From Acanthopleura granulata (Eukaryota; Mollusca; Polyplacophora; Chitonida; Chitonidae), in contig JABBOT010000001.1 in NCBI GenBank assembly GCA_016165875.1, positions 15,072,330 through 15,136,329 of the forward strand: DNA of 64,000 nucleotides, given 5' to 3'. This document shows positions 51,769 through 64,000 of the stretch, piece by piece. The position numbers were made by a program, and so were the translations under genes. A model generated the notes under the pieces. The model worked only from the letters and a program-made list of their open reading frames with translations, was not told the origin of the DNA and did no database searches. Every line of letters begins with the position of its first letter. Positions within the stretch are counted from its first letter, which is position 1.

Positions 51769-53353
51769 ATGCCTTCTACTGCCTCAGTGGTGCTAGCGAT
51801 AGCGACTATCGTCTCGCTGGCTTCAGGAGGACTGGCTGCGAGAGGTTTGTTCTATTCGTTTTTGTATCATTATGATTTCATAATTCATAATTTCATTGAG
51901 TTTGTATCACCAACATTGGTATTGTTTCAATCCAACCTACCTAGAACAACTTGTGACCTAAGATCAGTTACAAAGCTATTAAGATCATATATTTATGTAT
52001 TATTCCAGTGACCGAGCTTTCTCAAGGGTGATATGGAAGAATTCTTCTGTCATTTAAGATGACACCCGTGTAGTCAAAGTTCTCAAGGAAGTCTATGTGT
52101 TTTTTTCATGGTTCCCTCCCTGCTTTGTGTCATTTCCTCTTGCTTGCCCTCTTTTTGTATTGCAAACCACTGCTGTAATAATGATACACTTACATATGTA
52201 TCTGATCCATTAAACGTAAATTTTTTTTTACATAAATAAGGTCAAAACAAAGCTAATGTGTGAAGTAAGTAAGTGCGATAACAAGAACTTCAGTATTTCA
52301 CAGGTAACACTTTTATAAAATAATTTGAAACTATGGCGAAACAGTGGTTTCTGAAACTCTGCATACCAGTCGTGTTTGCTTTGCTTTCTAAGACTACTGC
52401 TACGGAGCCGTGCGAAAACTGAACGAGCAATGGGTGCAGGATGCTAAACTCTGTCGTTGTATCTACCCGGAAAGCCTGTCATACGCCTGGAATGGTCAAA
52501 GCCCCTCTGATGCCAAGCCACACTGTCTATACAACGGTAAGCACGGCTTCAACAAAAAATGCCCTTTCTTTTCTTCACGCTCAGAGTGTACTAATCCTGT
52601 ATAGCGGCCTGCGGATTTCTGAACTTAAAATGATTTTGGTCCACAACTACATCGCCAGAGATAAATCAAGGGATGGGTCATAGCTAATTAGCAGGGTGTA
52701 ACTTTGTACATAAGGTGCCTTCATCAATATTTGTCTTGTTTCGTTAGCAACATCTCTTTAGACATCGGATAAACCGAAAATTTGAGGCCACGTTAATAAC
52801 GTCTTCTTTAAAATGTAAATAATTGCTATCTGTACACTTTTAAAGAAAAGAAATGTCAACGACATTCACACAACTTTCAAAAATATTTAAATTTTGAAGG
52901 ATTTATGTCGTTTGTTTGGGATTGCTAACATTCTTTTTTGTTTCCACGAATATTTTCGAATCAAACAGAGGTGCTGCTGTTATTATCTTTTAATTTAACG
53001 AAAAGTGTAGACAGGTCTCATTGCCATGAAAACAACCAGGAATACATTAAGACGTGTATCTTTGTGGTTCTCGCCAAAACAATCCAAAACTCAGGTTACA
53101 GAACATTACATAGTGTCAAAAAGTAAATCTTTATTTTCAAATATATAACTTTAACCTTTGAAAACGGTGATGCTTTACAGGTTGTCCTGATTTTACCAGA
53201 ATGTTGATGATCGCAGAAGGCGGAACCTTCACTAAAAATGGCCGTCCATGTGTCTGTAAGAAGGGTTCGAGCAAGTATCACACACAAAGTGTGCTGTACC
53301 ACGGCATTTGTGAAGACCTCGTTGGCGACAAATACGAAATCATATTTGACTGA
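51769..53353 (+). CDS. Gene C: small secreted eight-cysteine protein (130 aa)
   Basis: Exons are 51,769-51,844, 52,393-52,536 and 53,181-53,353, with the same phase-1 structure as A and B but shorter introns. The signal peptide is MPSTASVVLAIATIVSLASG then GLAAR. Exon 2 is clearly diverged and two codons shorter: DYCYGAVRKLNEQWVQDAKL, CRC, then YPESLSYAWNGQSPSDAKPH and CLYN. Exon 3 is nearly the same as in gene A. Cysteine positions are preserved. It lies outside the A/B segmental duplication and is the most diverged member. Confidence 0.84.
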
Positions 53354-53421
53354 GATAGACTCCAACAGAGTAAAACTGAATAATGAAAGTGGCTTCCGAC
53401 ATCTTGCTGTAAAAGGGTGCA

Positions 53422-53427
53422 AATAAA
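53422..53427 (+). terminator. Polyadenylation signal of gene C
   Basis: AATAAA lies about 70 bp after the stop codon, aligned with that of gene A. Confidence 0.7.
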
Positions 53428-53679
53428 GAGGAAATCTAAGTATAAGGTTTTGTGCTGAATTGATGCATGTGACTGTCACATGAATGGCTTTCTGGAGTGC
53501 ATCTAGGTGATACATTAGCTTTGATGGATGCTAGCAAAGAGATTGGTGCATGATGGTGAACGGATGAACACAACGTTTGGAAATGCATCGTTAAAGCTCT
53601 TTATATGGCTGTATTATTAACTGATGGGAAGCAAAAATTTATTCAAATAGTGAATTGGTGTTATGTACCTAATCATGAA

Positions 53680-53880
53680 TATTTCACTACTTGTATAAGA
53701 CAAGTAGTGATGGGCGGCGTAAGTCTGTGATCCTTAACCGTGGTAAGTACGGAATGCATGGATCTCGGCAGCTACCAGACAAACCTTCAGACGTAAATCG
53801 GCTGTCGAGTGGCGAAAGCTGATTTGAACACAGGACCTTATACCTCAAGGGTTAGGGGAATACACCTTATTTCAAACCCC
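53680..53880 (-). mobile_element. Old tRNA-like SINE downstream of gene C
   Basis: It is a diverged counterpart of the A and B elements (tgttcaaatc B box), placed at a similar distance after the gene C stop. Confidence 0.5.
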
Positions 53881-56320
53881 TAACACCTCAGCTAGAAAAC
53901 TCGTTCTGGGAAACGAATCAGAACTGGAATGGATAATAAAACCTAACTTTTGTGTCTGAAGTAATAGTTGTTTGCTCTATGTTGTATGGTGTTTTAACAG
54001 ATGTTCAAATTATATCCACGTTTTGTTGTCATTCAGGAGAATCCTGGGAGGAGGTTCCACACACACAAAAAAATAAATAAAAAGAAATAACAAAGCAAAA
54101 TCCAAAGGCAGGAGGAGATATAAAAGTTATTTCCTGTTCCGATGTATTTCTGTAGCAAAGTAAGAGGTGCGTATGTTTTTCCACAGAGTTTTCAACTTGG
54201 TAAAGATCTCTCAGCCGGTTTCCACCTCACACATCCCTGCGTTTGATATGGGGCACGCGAGTAAAATAACATTAAGGTAATGACCAACCGCTATTCGCGA
54301 AATATCTCTGGATTAAAGGTGAAATTCCCGCTGCATATGTCGGCAGTTTATCTCTGACTGGCTCAGAGTCAATCTATGGCATACCTCTAACTGTTGCTAA
54401 GTTAGATTGGTTGGGAGAATAGCCATCTATATACGAATACGATCTTATTTTAAGTATGAGTTGTTTCAGTTGTGTAATTGTTGTTTAACGTCATAATATA
54501 AACCAGTCTAAACTCAGAAAATCTACTCCTACGTCGACACCTTGACCTCTAATGTATTGTGTTGCCATTTTGCAGCGTCATATGCCTGGTTTCCTATGTC
54601 GGGAACCAGGCCTGATTTCCGCATTTAGAGATGTGAAAAGTCGTGACCCACTTCAAACGAAGGCTCCGTGGGGGCAGCCATCTTGAATAGTAACGACAGA
54701 AATTATTTGTTTAAATGTAAAAACTATTAAGTTCAAAATTAATACTGCTTGCGTGATATGGCCATTTTTTTCCCATTGGCAATGAAAATACTTTAGTTGG
54801 ATTTGAAAATAAGACCGAGTCCACTTTTTCGGCGAAGACAGTCACTCAGTACACGCAGGTCTATATTCAGCCATTCTCGAGGTAAATCCGAAGATAGGCG
54901 AAGTGGGTCGCGATTGAATATAGACGACAAAAGCACAGGGATTAAAATCAGAACAGCGAGGACTGTGTGGTAGTTGGCAAATGGTAACACGTTACCGGTG
55001 AAATACGGCCACTTATCGCTTTATTTCCATTTGGGATTTAAATTAACTGTTCCTGCACATGTAAGGGCTTTAAATAGTAGCAACTTACAAGCCCCTGGCA
55101 CCATGGCTCAAGGAGAATTGGTTAAAAGGCATTAAGCGATGTTAATTGCAATTCATTAAACCCAAATGGTGTGGAACTACTCCAAACTGTCGTCATCACA
55201 TGTAATAAATAGTCCGATGTAATAAACAGTCACATGCAAATATTGTCAAATTACCAGGGTTGTTGCACTGGTTGGGTATCACCACTCTACACAACATTAA
55301 CTGTACAAGAACACAAGGCACTCTTAAGAAAGAAACCTATGATTAAATAAACACAACTCATTTACCCTATAAAATTGCTTGTATGCCATGTCTTGCCACA
55401 CAGTGTAAGCTAGTTGTTAAACATCACACATCCTGGGCCAAGGCCAAGTGAGAAGCATAAAGTCTATTGACGTCGACAGTGCTGAAAATAAACTGCGTCC
55501 GCATGATGGCGAAATTTGTTGTGGTGAAGCCACGCGCCCGCTATTATAACCTGGCAAGTTATATGATATAATGCTTCTGTCTGGTAATTAAATGCTTCTT
55601 TAAGGACTAATTTGCGCGACCGTATACATACACCACCGTCCACAGAGGTGGCTGGTCTCAACAAAAGCGTGAAACTCGTATCTTGAATTGCAAATCTGAC
55701 TTCAAGGAGACATAACGTTAGTTTTCATATGATTAAGGCTATATACAAAAATTATAAATAATTCCTCTAAAGCTCGATCCTGTCCATTTACCGGGCGGTA
55801 TATTGATTACCTTTTAGCAATAAATAATTTCCATATTGCCGAGGAGGTGAAAGAAATACACCTTCGTTTGATATGAAGGAGACAACAGAGAGTCCTGACC
55901 GTACATCTTATTTAGACCCATATCTTATGACAAAGTGATAATTTAAATTGAAATGTTTAATTTTCCAGTCTGAATACTAATATACCAAAGAGTCCTGCAT
56001 ATGGCGTTTTCCTATCTGGCAGAGTAGGACGAGTTATTGATTCAAACGTTATTGTGTCATGCATACTTCATCAAACGCCTTCACTCTAAGTTTATAAAAT
56101 TTATAATGAGTATATCACTTCTGTTGGCAAATATGGGCAGGGTTGTAGCTAATTCCGCTTAATCCGGCGATAGGGGAGCAAAATCGTTCGTGTTTACTAT
56201 ATCGATATGAAGGATTTTGAACAGTTGTAATCAAAACGCGACTGAGAAACCAACGTCTGTATTTGATCTGGAAATTATTCTTGGACTGCAAGACTCTGAC
56301 GTCGAGCAGGGTGAAGGTCT
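53881..56320. other. Non-coding stretch with old dispersed repeats
   Basis: No gene is supported. The stretch 55,060-55,220 resembles 31,140-31,290 ('ctcaagga/gtagaa..ggt', 'gatgttaattg', 'tcattaaaccc', 'ctactccaaa') and partly 46,320-46,400, marking an old dispersed repeat. Confidence 0.45.
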
Positions 56321-56329
56321 ATGTCCTGA

Positions 56330-56640
56330 AGTGGTCTACGGACTCGTAAATTCGGTTATTATGGAGCCCGACTGTTTCACTAGCTATGGCAGTGGCTGGC
56401 CTGTAACGGTCGCGGTGGTGGACGAGGCCAATATTGCGGTCTTGGTCGGGGGTCGGCGGGCATGCAGGCGATTAGCTGTCATGCATAATTCTTCATGACG
56501 TCTTGTGAGATGACTAATCGTTAACACATTAGCTTTAAGGGCTCTACGATAGCTGTAAGGGTCATGCCAACGTCCTGCTTGCCGATGGCGCGCTCTCGTT
56601 GGTTTCGTGGCATCTGTGGCATCGTGCCTATTGACAGAAC
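56330..56640 (-). pseudogene. Tc1/mariner-type transposase fragment, broken
   Basis: On the minus strand, from 56,622: MPQMPRNQRERAIGKQDVGM, the start typical of Tc1-like transposases. After stops and a frame change comes TPDQDRNIGLVHHRDRYRPA, then GLHNNRIYESV, the second helix-turn-helix region. The catalytic domain is not visible. The 93-codon plus-strand frame at 56,217-56,498 is the antisense of this remnant. Confidence 0.75.
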
Positions 56641-56649
56641 TTGTACTGT

Positions 56650-59600
56650 ACTGGTGACCTTCTGTACATCTGAGGGTAAGGGATGCCAGGGAAGACCTTA
56701 CAGATCACTAAATACTACAGGCAGGGCCATACCTGTGTGACGGGTTAAAATTGGGAATAGGCTTGAAATCGACAGCAGTTTGGTTTAGGACACGGAATGT
56801 ACACAGGTGTAAGGCTTTTGCCCTTAGCCATCTCTCCGTGCTATAGTGACAAAAATCACAGCATTATCTTGTGAAATATTGCAAGAATAGTGTTGCGCTT
56901 ATATTTTTGTTCAGTTTAGATGAAAAATCGTCCCCCTGTTACCAGACCGATTGGCAACGAGCTCACAGCGACAGATCTACTGCAGAATGACGCAAGGGCT
57001 CCCCCCCGGTATACGACTGCAGCTGTTATATAGGAAGTCTTACCTTCCACATGGCCACAAATAAAAAGAATGTTTCCTACTAACCATGAGCGTCCTGTCT
57101 CTTTCTCTTTTACACAATGATTTGTCCGCTAAAACCTCTTCCAGTCAGATCTATAAGAAGTTAGATTTAAAACAAATTTTGCCTCGGACTTTGCCGGATA
57201 TTTGTTAAGGTGAACTGATAAACACAACTAGTTTGCCTTTCTCCACATGTAACTGTTCAATATGTTGAGATGTAACGAGTTGCACGTTGAAATCGACTGA
57301 TAACGTGGACACCATGTACATCATTTTGGCTGCTTTGAGCTTTCATTGGATGTTTGTACTACATATCCCCCATGCATATTCATTATAACTGGAAACACAT
57401 CTAATACGTAGCTTTGCAAAATGTAGACAAACAAGACTTGTCTCAAGCCTAGCTTAATCATTTTCTCGGTAAATCGTGTTACCTAAAAAATATGTACACG
57501 AAGAAAAGGCTTGAACTCCTGAATTCCCTTGTCGTCTGCATTTATAGCCGCTCGGATTACCTCTGTACTATGGGGAACAACAATCTACAAACCATGAACT
57601 ATTATGGTGAGTATGCAGTTCCAGTGTCCCTAGAAAATATTTTATTTTTCGATTTACAAAAATATGGCCGCGTAAACCACATGATATTTAGCAATAGATC
57701 AGAGCTCTCCAGATTGACATCAAAAATGCACAAATGGGTTTGGTGAGTGATGGGAATTCCTTTAGCGAAATGTGCGAAAATAGCGAAATCTGCTATTTAT
57801 CTTACTTTTGCCTTCTGATAAAACAAAATGTATGAATCATACCTTTCCAACTCTTCACAGCTGTGTTGAACAGCAATTGTACCTCAGATCCAAGTACAAT
57901 TTTACGATTTTCTCTCTTTTTCTGCACGGAAACACTTACACCTCATTCCTGCAACACCAGAGTACAATTTCTCATCTTGTTGCAAGGGGTCCTTTTGAAT
58001 ATATACGAGTGGTATATACACCAATGTCGGATTTGACGCTTAGAGATTAACTTTGAGTTGTAACAAAATCAGCTGCCCTGTTGGACTATTCGAAAGCTAC
58101 AGACCTCCTCATAGTTAGGATGAAAGAATGAGTATGGATTCACGCCAGATCGGCAATATTTCAGCAATATCGTGACGACATTATAGTTAGAATGAATGAC
58201 AAAACTACTTCTATGGTTGACGAGGACAGTGATTATATATCTCTCTGTTTAATGAATAACACTGACACCTTAGCTGCAAAGTTTAGGTTCATAATGTATG
58301 TCCGTACAGGGATTTGATTTATATGGACGCCATCTATAACACACGCTATATCTTAATATCCAAGTAAGAACTTTCGGTAATAAAGACAAATCATGGTCAT
58401 TAGTGCAGAAACACATAACTAACATTAAAATTGTAATGTCAATACTGGGAGGACAGGAAAAGAGAAAGTCTATCACATTATAAAAAAGTGGAGGTAAAAC
58501 GTGAAAGCCAAAACACGTTAGAGGTGCGTGTCCATTTAGACAAAATGATTCTAAGACTGTATTAATAGCACTCGTGTGCATTATCCGGCTGACAGAATCC
58601 TTTCATAGCTAGATATTTTACTTGCAGGGTTTATTCTCTAGTGTCCCCTCATATTTCATCCGCGTATCATGTGATAATAGTTTACAAAAGAGATCAATTC
58701 TAAAAGCTTATAGATAAAAATGAATTATGGAACTGATGAGCTGCGGAGCTTTATTATTTTCTGCCGGATTTGTACAAGGTAATAGACTATAAATTTACTC
58801 GCACAATGTAATTCTTCTTCCTGCAACCCACCACTTGTGGCCACATTAGTGATAATACAACGCCTTGTGTTCCTGAGACAGAGATTTTACAGATGAATTT
58901 CGACGGTGTATTCGAGAGATACTGCACCTTTTTGGCGTTTATTAAGGAAATGTTAGATGTACAGACAGAGCCTTTAGGCTAGTGACATCAAATAAATTAC
59001 TGTTAACATCACTGTAATTGATTACCTAATTCTGCATAGAGCGTCTAAGTTGAAGTTTTAAGTCATGTACCTGTATACAAGGAACAAAACCCAGGGGGGA
59101 GTGATGAAAACTGAGAAGAGGCCGAATTTCAACAGACAGATGTTGGTGTGACAATTTGCAAACTATCACACCCTAGGTGCTGAGAGTAAAGTTTTACTCT
59201 CGACGCTATAGCCTTCTTAATTTACTGCAAATCAAACCTCTCACGCCTCGTTTAACCAACGACCCTACCCACCATTGGTCGTTTCTTGAAATCTATCAAT
59301 CACCTTATACTCAGTGAGTCAGTCTGTCGGTCCAGTCAGTAATTTATCGAGGCCAACTGGTACTGGCGTATTTTGCCCTTATATCTGGCAATGCGTTTTA
59401 TGCATATCAATCACTGACATACAAAAGTACTGGAGATATTCAACCATACGTTCTAAATCAAAAGAAAATGAAAACATATCCAAGCTGTGGACATGGTTAT
59501 GCCTCCTAAATGGCGAGAATATGGCGTATACTACTAAATATACTATTAAAAAGGACATCATTACATTGCTTATATAAGGAGATGTCAGCGGTTCATACTA

Positions 59601-61000
59601 AATACAAACACCGACAACTGACAAGGTTCTTTTGATGTACATTTTGTTGAAAAGAATTCAACTGGCACAGATAAGTTTTCAGACTAAGCTTTTTTTTAAG
59701 CAATTCAGGAATGTTGCTCCCTGACAACGTATGGCCCAAGAATGAAGCAGAAGGAAACAGTACCATAGCAGATGCGCTCTCAACAACTCTGAAGCAGCAC
59801 AGAAACATTGATAAGCATTCTGTTTTCTGTAAATGGAAGTAATATCGAATCTTACTAAAAACTATAGAGTGTCAAAAAATAGCTTATAGATTTAATTTTC
59901 AATGTTAAAGATCTGTTTAGCTCAAAGGGGGATAACTTACTTAACTAAACCAAATTACAAAATGAGACAGTCAATATATGAAACAAGCAGCTGTGACATG
60001 TACGTTTCTGTTTTGGGAGTGTATACATCCCAAGCTGTTTTCATCATCGTGTTTGAGCGGACACCTCACAGTGTGCTATCTCTGCTAACATCAACTCCCA
60101 ACGAAGAGAATCATTTGCTTTTCTGAGAAATGGAAAGGAGACCTAAGTGTGAAGACATCGCCATTAATCTAAGCCCCTAAAGACATTAGTATGACGTTCG
60201 TTACCCAGACCTAGGTGTTTCTAGGCGATTACCGCAAGACCCATACCCAGAAAATCTATAAACAACGGCTCATTGGTTTCCATGCGGCATATAAAGCTTA
60301 TTTCCGGCATGGAATCCAAATCAAGTTTCAAATTCACAGACTTATATTTAAATTACATGCAACTAAAAACTATTCTAATATATCAGCCTTGCATTGGGTA
60401 TTTTGCCTCCGAGACAGATAATTAAGGGGAAGAAACCATAACTTTTTATGGAAAAAAGCGAAGTATTACCCACATCGGTTACAACTCTGCTGTTATTTAT
60501 AACCGTATCTGATGTAAATTTGTAAAATAAATGCGAATACAAACGTCATAAATCAGTGATTACTCCGAATTTTCAAACAACAAAAGTAGGAATAAAAGTA
60601 ATTCGAGAATGTTGTTCTCTTGCTAAAGGCAACCCTAAAACTCAAAATGAAAGAATTCATTACCATTAAATATATTCTATTCATCTTTACGATGAATGTT
60701 AATGATATTTACTTAATCTTTAACCTTGACAGTCACTTCTACGGGTATCTGATGTTAATTTGTGAAATATATGTGTATGTAAACAATATTAAAAAAGACA
60801 CTATGGATGAATGATCTATTTCATGATAAAAAAAACCTTTTGAAACACGTGTCTTGATAAAAACGTCAATGAGACTGGCCAGTTGACGAAATATATAGAG
60901 GTGATAGGCTGAGAGAGGCCTGACAGGTACTGGATTCCTTACCACTGGCTTTTTCGATTACATAATGGATTTATGAATTTATGGCGTTGTTACAGAATAC
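56650..61000. other. Non-coding stretch, nothing recognised
   Basis: It is AT-rich DNA. The open frames present (for example 57,492-57,746, 58,270-58,581 and 59,314-59,577) have the composition of translated non-coding sequence and lack domains and good splice contexts. Confidence 0.4.
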
Positions 61001-61019
61001 AAAATGAAAAACCCAACAT

Positions 61020-61425
61020 CCACCGTATCCCCAAAAGGGCTCTGTGAGAGAACAAAAACTCTACAGCCATCAGATCTCCAAAATGGCTTAGTGATAGAAC
61101 AAAAACTCCACACATCAGATCTCCAAAAAGGTTTAGTGACAGAACACAAGCTCTACATCCATGTCATCTCCAAAAGGGTTTAGTGCCAAACTCTATATGC
61201 ATCAGATGTCCAAAAGGACTTGGTGACAGAACACACACCCTGCATCCATCACATCTCCAAAAGGGCTTAGTGACAGAACGCAAACTTTGTATCCATCAGA
61301 TCTTCAAAGAGGCTTAGTGACAGAACACACACCCTACACCCATCAGATACCCAAAAGGCCTCAGTGTCAGAACACAAACTCTATACCACTCAGATCTCCA
61401 AAAGGACTTAGTGACAGTAAACGAG
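61020..61425 (+). repeat. ~52-bp minisatellite
   Basis: About eight units of 'catcagatctccaaaaggg' plus 'cttagtgacagaacacaaact' with substitutions and small gaps. Confidence 0.93.
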
Positions 61426-61429
61426 TTTT

Positions 61430-62980
61430 TAAGATATATATGGAAGTGTTTGACCTTGTTGTACTTAAGAGTTAATAGTGATTTTAATCAATCTTCCCCA
61501 AATTATCGACCTTTGGTATCACTCATGGAATATATTTTTGTATTCAATTTTCATTTGTACATAAATATTTCATAAATATCAATAGTTAGTGTATAACTGA
61601 TGTCTTAAAAAAAACAGATCACGTTTTTAGAAAGTACGCATGATCGGCAAGGCAATTTCGGCTATTTCCAGATATGGTGTTCATTATTTTTTGGTATCAT
61701 TTACAGTGCTTAAAAGAGAAATAAAAAGTGAGGTGCTACGGTGGACTTTTTGGACCATAGTCAAGCACAGTGGTGTCACAGACTTTTTTTTTTTGCGGGT
61801 AAACATAAAGATACAATTGTTGTACTACAAATATAGCAATCAGAGGTTGTTTTGCCGCTAAAAAGAATTTGGGACGTAATTGTTCTTCGATATGATCGAA
61901 AACGTCTGCCGTAGCACCCTAATCTTTACTCCCGTTTCAAAGAATGCCCCCAAAATAAAAAATACCATACTTAGGATCAGCACGAAATTGCCTTTCACAT
62001 GACGTGTACTGTATAAAAATGGGATATGTTCTATTAAACCACGTCCTGATTTTGGGAAATATATTCACAATTATTGTATCACAGTGACACTTAAGCTTGG
62101 TCAATCGGTATTCGGTAAACTGTTATTTGCTACTTCTATTATATGTAATCTTTGCATTCAAAGCGCTATGCAGTCTACAGTTTGTACTGTCTCCACGTAA
62201 CTACGTCAGGCCATAAAATAAATGGTACTATATTTTATGTAGGAATCAAATTCTGTCTAGCCCGCAGTTCGCGCATTATGTTATCTGCAAAGACATAGAC
62301 CACCGTCAGTTTATCATATGTAAAGAACACGTTTAAAACGACCCTATTTTTCTTTAATGACAGTCTAAGATACTGTGGTTACACGAAAAACAACACCATA
62401 AATACAGCTGGTAGGCTGTTCCCAACGTAAACCCAACACATAATATAATGACAAAAATGAAATGGAGTTATGATATTCCCATGAATTATTTACACCTTCT
62501 GCTGGAATCTTGCGTGCAGAATATTGACAATTTCGTGCCTCTGTTAAGATTTATATTCACAACTGAACAGTGCACTAGTTTTCAGAGCTGGCATTCCTAC
62601 ATTCCTCTGCCATAACCGAATAGGTCTGTAAAACGGTTTTGTTTGTGTGTATTCAATACGTTTACGTAGTCAGTAGAAATGGCATTTTAATTCATTTCAG
62701 TCAGACTTTGAGGTACGTTGATACTAACAAATGTGTACCTTAAACAGCATCCAGTGTATAGCCCAGTAAGCTCTGTAGTCAATTCCTCTCCTCTTCGAAC
62801 TGTTTTTTTTCCCACAGTTTTGTTCTGTTAGTGTTTCACATAGATATGTTTTATTTGTGAGCGAGCCAATCAGTTATGCTTTAAGTACAAAGTTGTAGCG
62901 TTAATTCAGTTCAATTTCTCCACATGTATTATATAGTTAACAATATATCTGTACATCGCTCTTAACAGTTAGTGTCTATA
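61430..62980. other. Non-coding stretch, nothing recognised
   Basis: It is AT-rich, with no supported exon, RNA gene or repeat family. Confidence 0.4.
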
Positions 62981-62984
62981 ACCC

Positions 62985-63138
62985 TATATGTAACTTTAAA
63001 CTACTTTTACAAGTAATAATTACAGAGAAATATAATTACAGTTATGCAACATTGAACTATGTCTACAAGAAATAATTTCAGAGTAATATAATTACATATA
63101 TGTAACTTTAAACTTTGTGTACAAGTAATAATTACAGG
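62985..63138 (+). repeat. Short tandem repeat, ~65-70 bp unit
   Basis: 'gtaactttaaactacttttacaagtaataattacag' recurs two and a half times with 'agtaatataattaca' links. Confidence 0.8.
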
Positions 63139-64000
63139 CGAGACTGCCTCCCTGAAAACTGTGACAAAAAGCAATAACTCATTATGGATTGTAACTGCCG
63201 TTATAATAGGTTTGTTTTAAAAATTCTACGCAAGGATTTTTTTATTCAAATCCCTTCCACGAGGAAAGTGCATTTTGGATTTAAAATTAAATTTGAGGAA
63301 AATGCAATAATGTTTATTACATTAATAACCTTTGAAGATATTTTTTACCTCAGAAGTAATAACAAGGTACCTTTATGGATGTTTCACAAAAATTTACTTT
63401 TCTAGAGATACCTTCAGTGAAAGAGTATGACAAGGAAGGTTAAAAGTTCAGTTCGTTTCATTTCCCTTGCCACCCAAGAATGTTTTAAAAATGTGTACAA
63501 TAAAAAACAGCAAATGTTTTTATTGGGCAACCTTGGGTTAATTTAACCGTCCAGTTTTGGATACGCCCAAAACAGAATATAAAACTAAGTTACATATCAG
63601 ATTAAGGTGGAAACTGATAAAAAGTCGAGTTCTTGAAAACCGCAAACGCAGTAATCTGAAATGAATGATGACAAAAGTTGTATTCTACTTTTTAAAAAAA
63701 ACCAAGTATGAATGCCATGTGATGTTGATGTATTAGAGGACTAGTCCAACCTGTGTTCACGCTGAATGACAAAAAGATAAGTCAGATGGATGATCTAAGA
63801 TTGCATTTTCTCTGAAAAAGAGAAGTGGCAGCCTTTATAATGCATTCGTCACGGGCTATAAAAACGCTATTTTAATAGCATTTTGGGATGCACTGGATTC
63901 ATCTGTGATTTGTTGCTGGGGAGTATTACACCATATATGTGCGCATCGGGCCACTCACGCAACACGGGTGCATTGCATCACGCAGTACTGCCTTATTGCA
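63139..64000. other. Non-coding right edge
   Basis: One 73-codon AT-rich plus-strand frame (63,184-63,405) has no recognisable domain; nothing else is seen. Confidence 0.35.

Noticed and set aside
51511..52011. 166-codon plus-strand frame covering gene C exon 1
   Set aside because: It includes the true signal-peptide exon but extends upstream through the promoter and downstream through intron 1; the splice sites and paralogue comparison set the exon at 51,769-51,844.
36717..53353. Calling the eight-cysteine proteins toxins or antimicrobial peptides
   Set aside because: Secretion and cysteine spacing alone do not support either role, and I recognise no such family.
56217..56498. 93-codon plus-strand frame
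   Set aside because: It begins at TTG and is antisense to a Tc1/mariner transposase remnant.

Overview
This is metazoan nuclear DNA with spliced genes, AT-rich introns, tRNA-derived SINEs ending in AAATA/AATAAA tails, and several DNA transposons. The SINE consensus (tRNA-like head, a 'ccgtacgtgggaaggt' core and a 'caatcaaataaata' tail) and the form of the huntingtin gene point to a lophotrochozoan, most likely a mollusc. The species cannot be fixed from the window alone.

Left third, 1-25,300, minus strand: the 5' half of the huntingtin gene (HTT). I resolved 29 coding exons, from the start codon at 23,431 to an exon ending near 183. Together they encode about 1,597 residues; the rest of the protein lies off the left edge. 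The start is the conserved N17 amphipathic helix, followed directly by proline with no polyglutamine or polyproline tract. The unusual feature is that four exons (E5, E10, E11, E23 in my numbering) have tandem arrays in the adjoining intron built from the exon's own edge plus its splice site. At E23 the repeat is 81 bp, stays open and in frame, and keeps the AG acceptor, so extra in-frame residues could be spliced in.

Middle, 25,300-36,170: no convincing gene. It holds SINEs, an ATT microsatellite, a 32-bp minisatellite, and one of two inverted copies of a 0.8-kb LTR-like repeat.

Right-centre, 36,170-53,880, plus strand: three paralogous three-exon genes (called A, B, C here) for small secreted eight-cysteine proteins of 130-132 residues. 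Each has a TATA-like box, a signal peptide exon, two exons that each encode one C-x(19-21)-C-x-C-x(17-21)-C module, and a polyadenylation signal. A and B sit in a direct segmental duplication of about 5 kb. Between the two blocks lie a decayed 4-kb PIF/Harbinger transposon and the second LTR-like repeat. Gene A is a mosaic: its last exon and adjoining intron are C-like, while its flanks are B-like. I do not recognise the family; this cluster is the best candidate for an undescribed system.

Right end, 53,880-64,000: no supported host gene. It contains a broken Tc1/mariner transposase, a 52-bp minisatellite, a short AT-rich tandem repeat, and otherwise unassigned AT-rich DNA.
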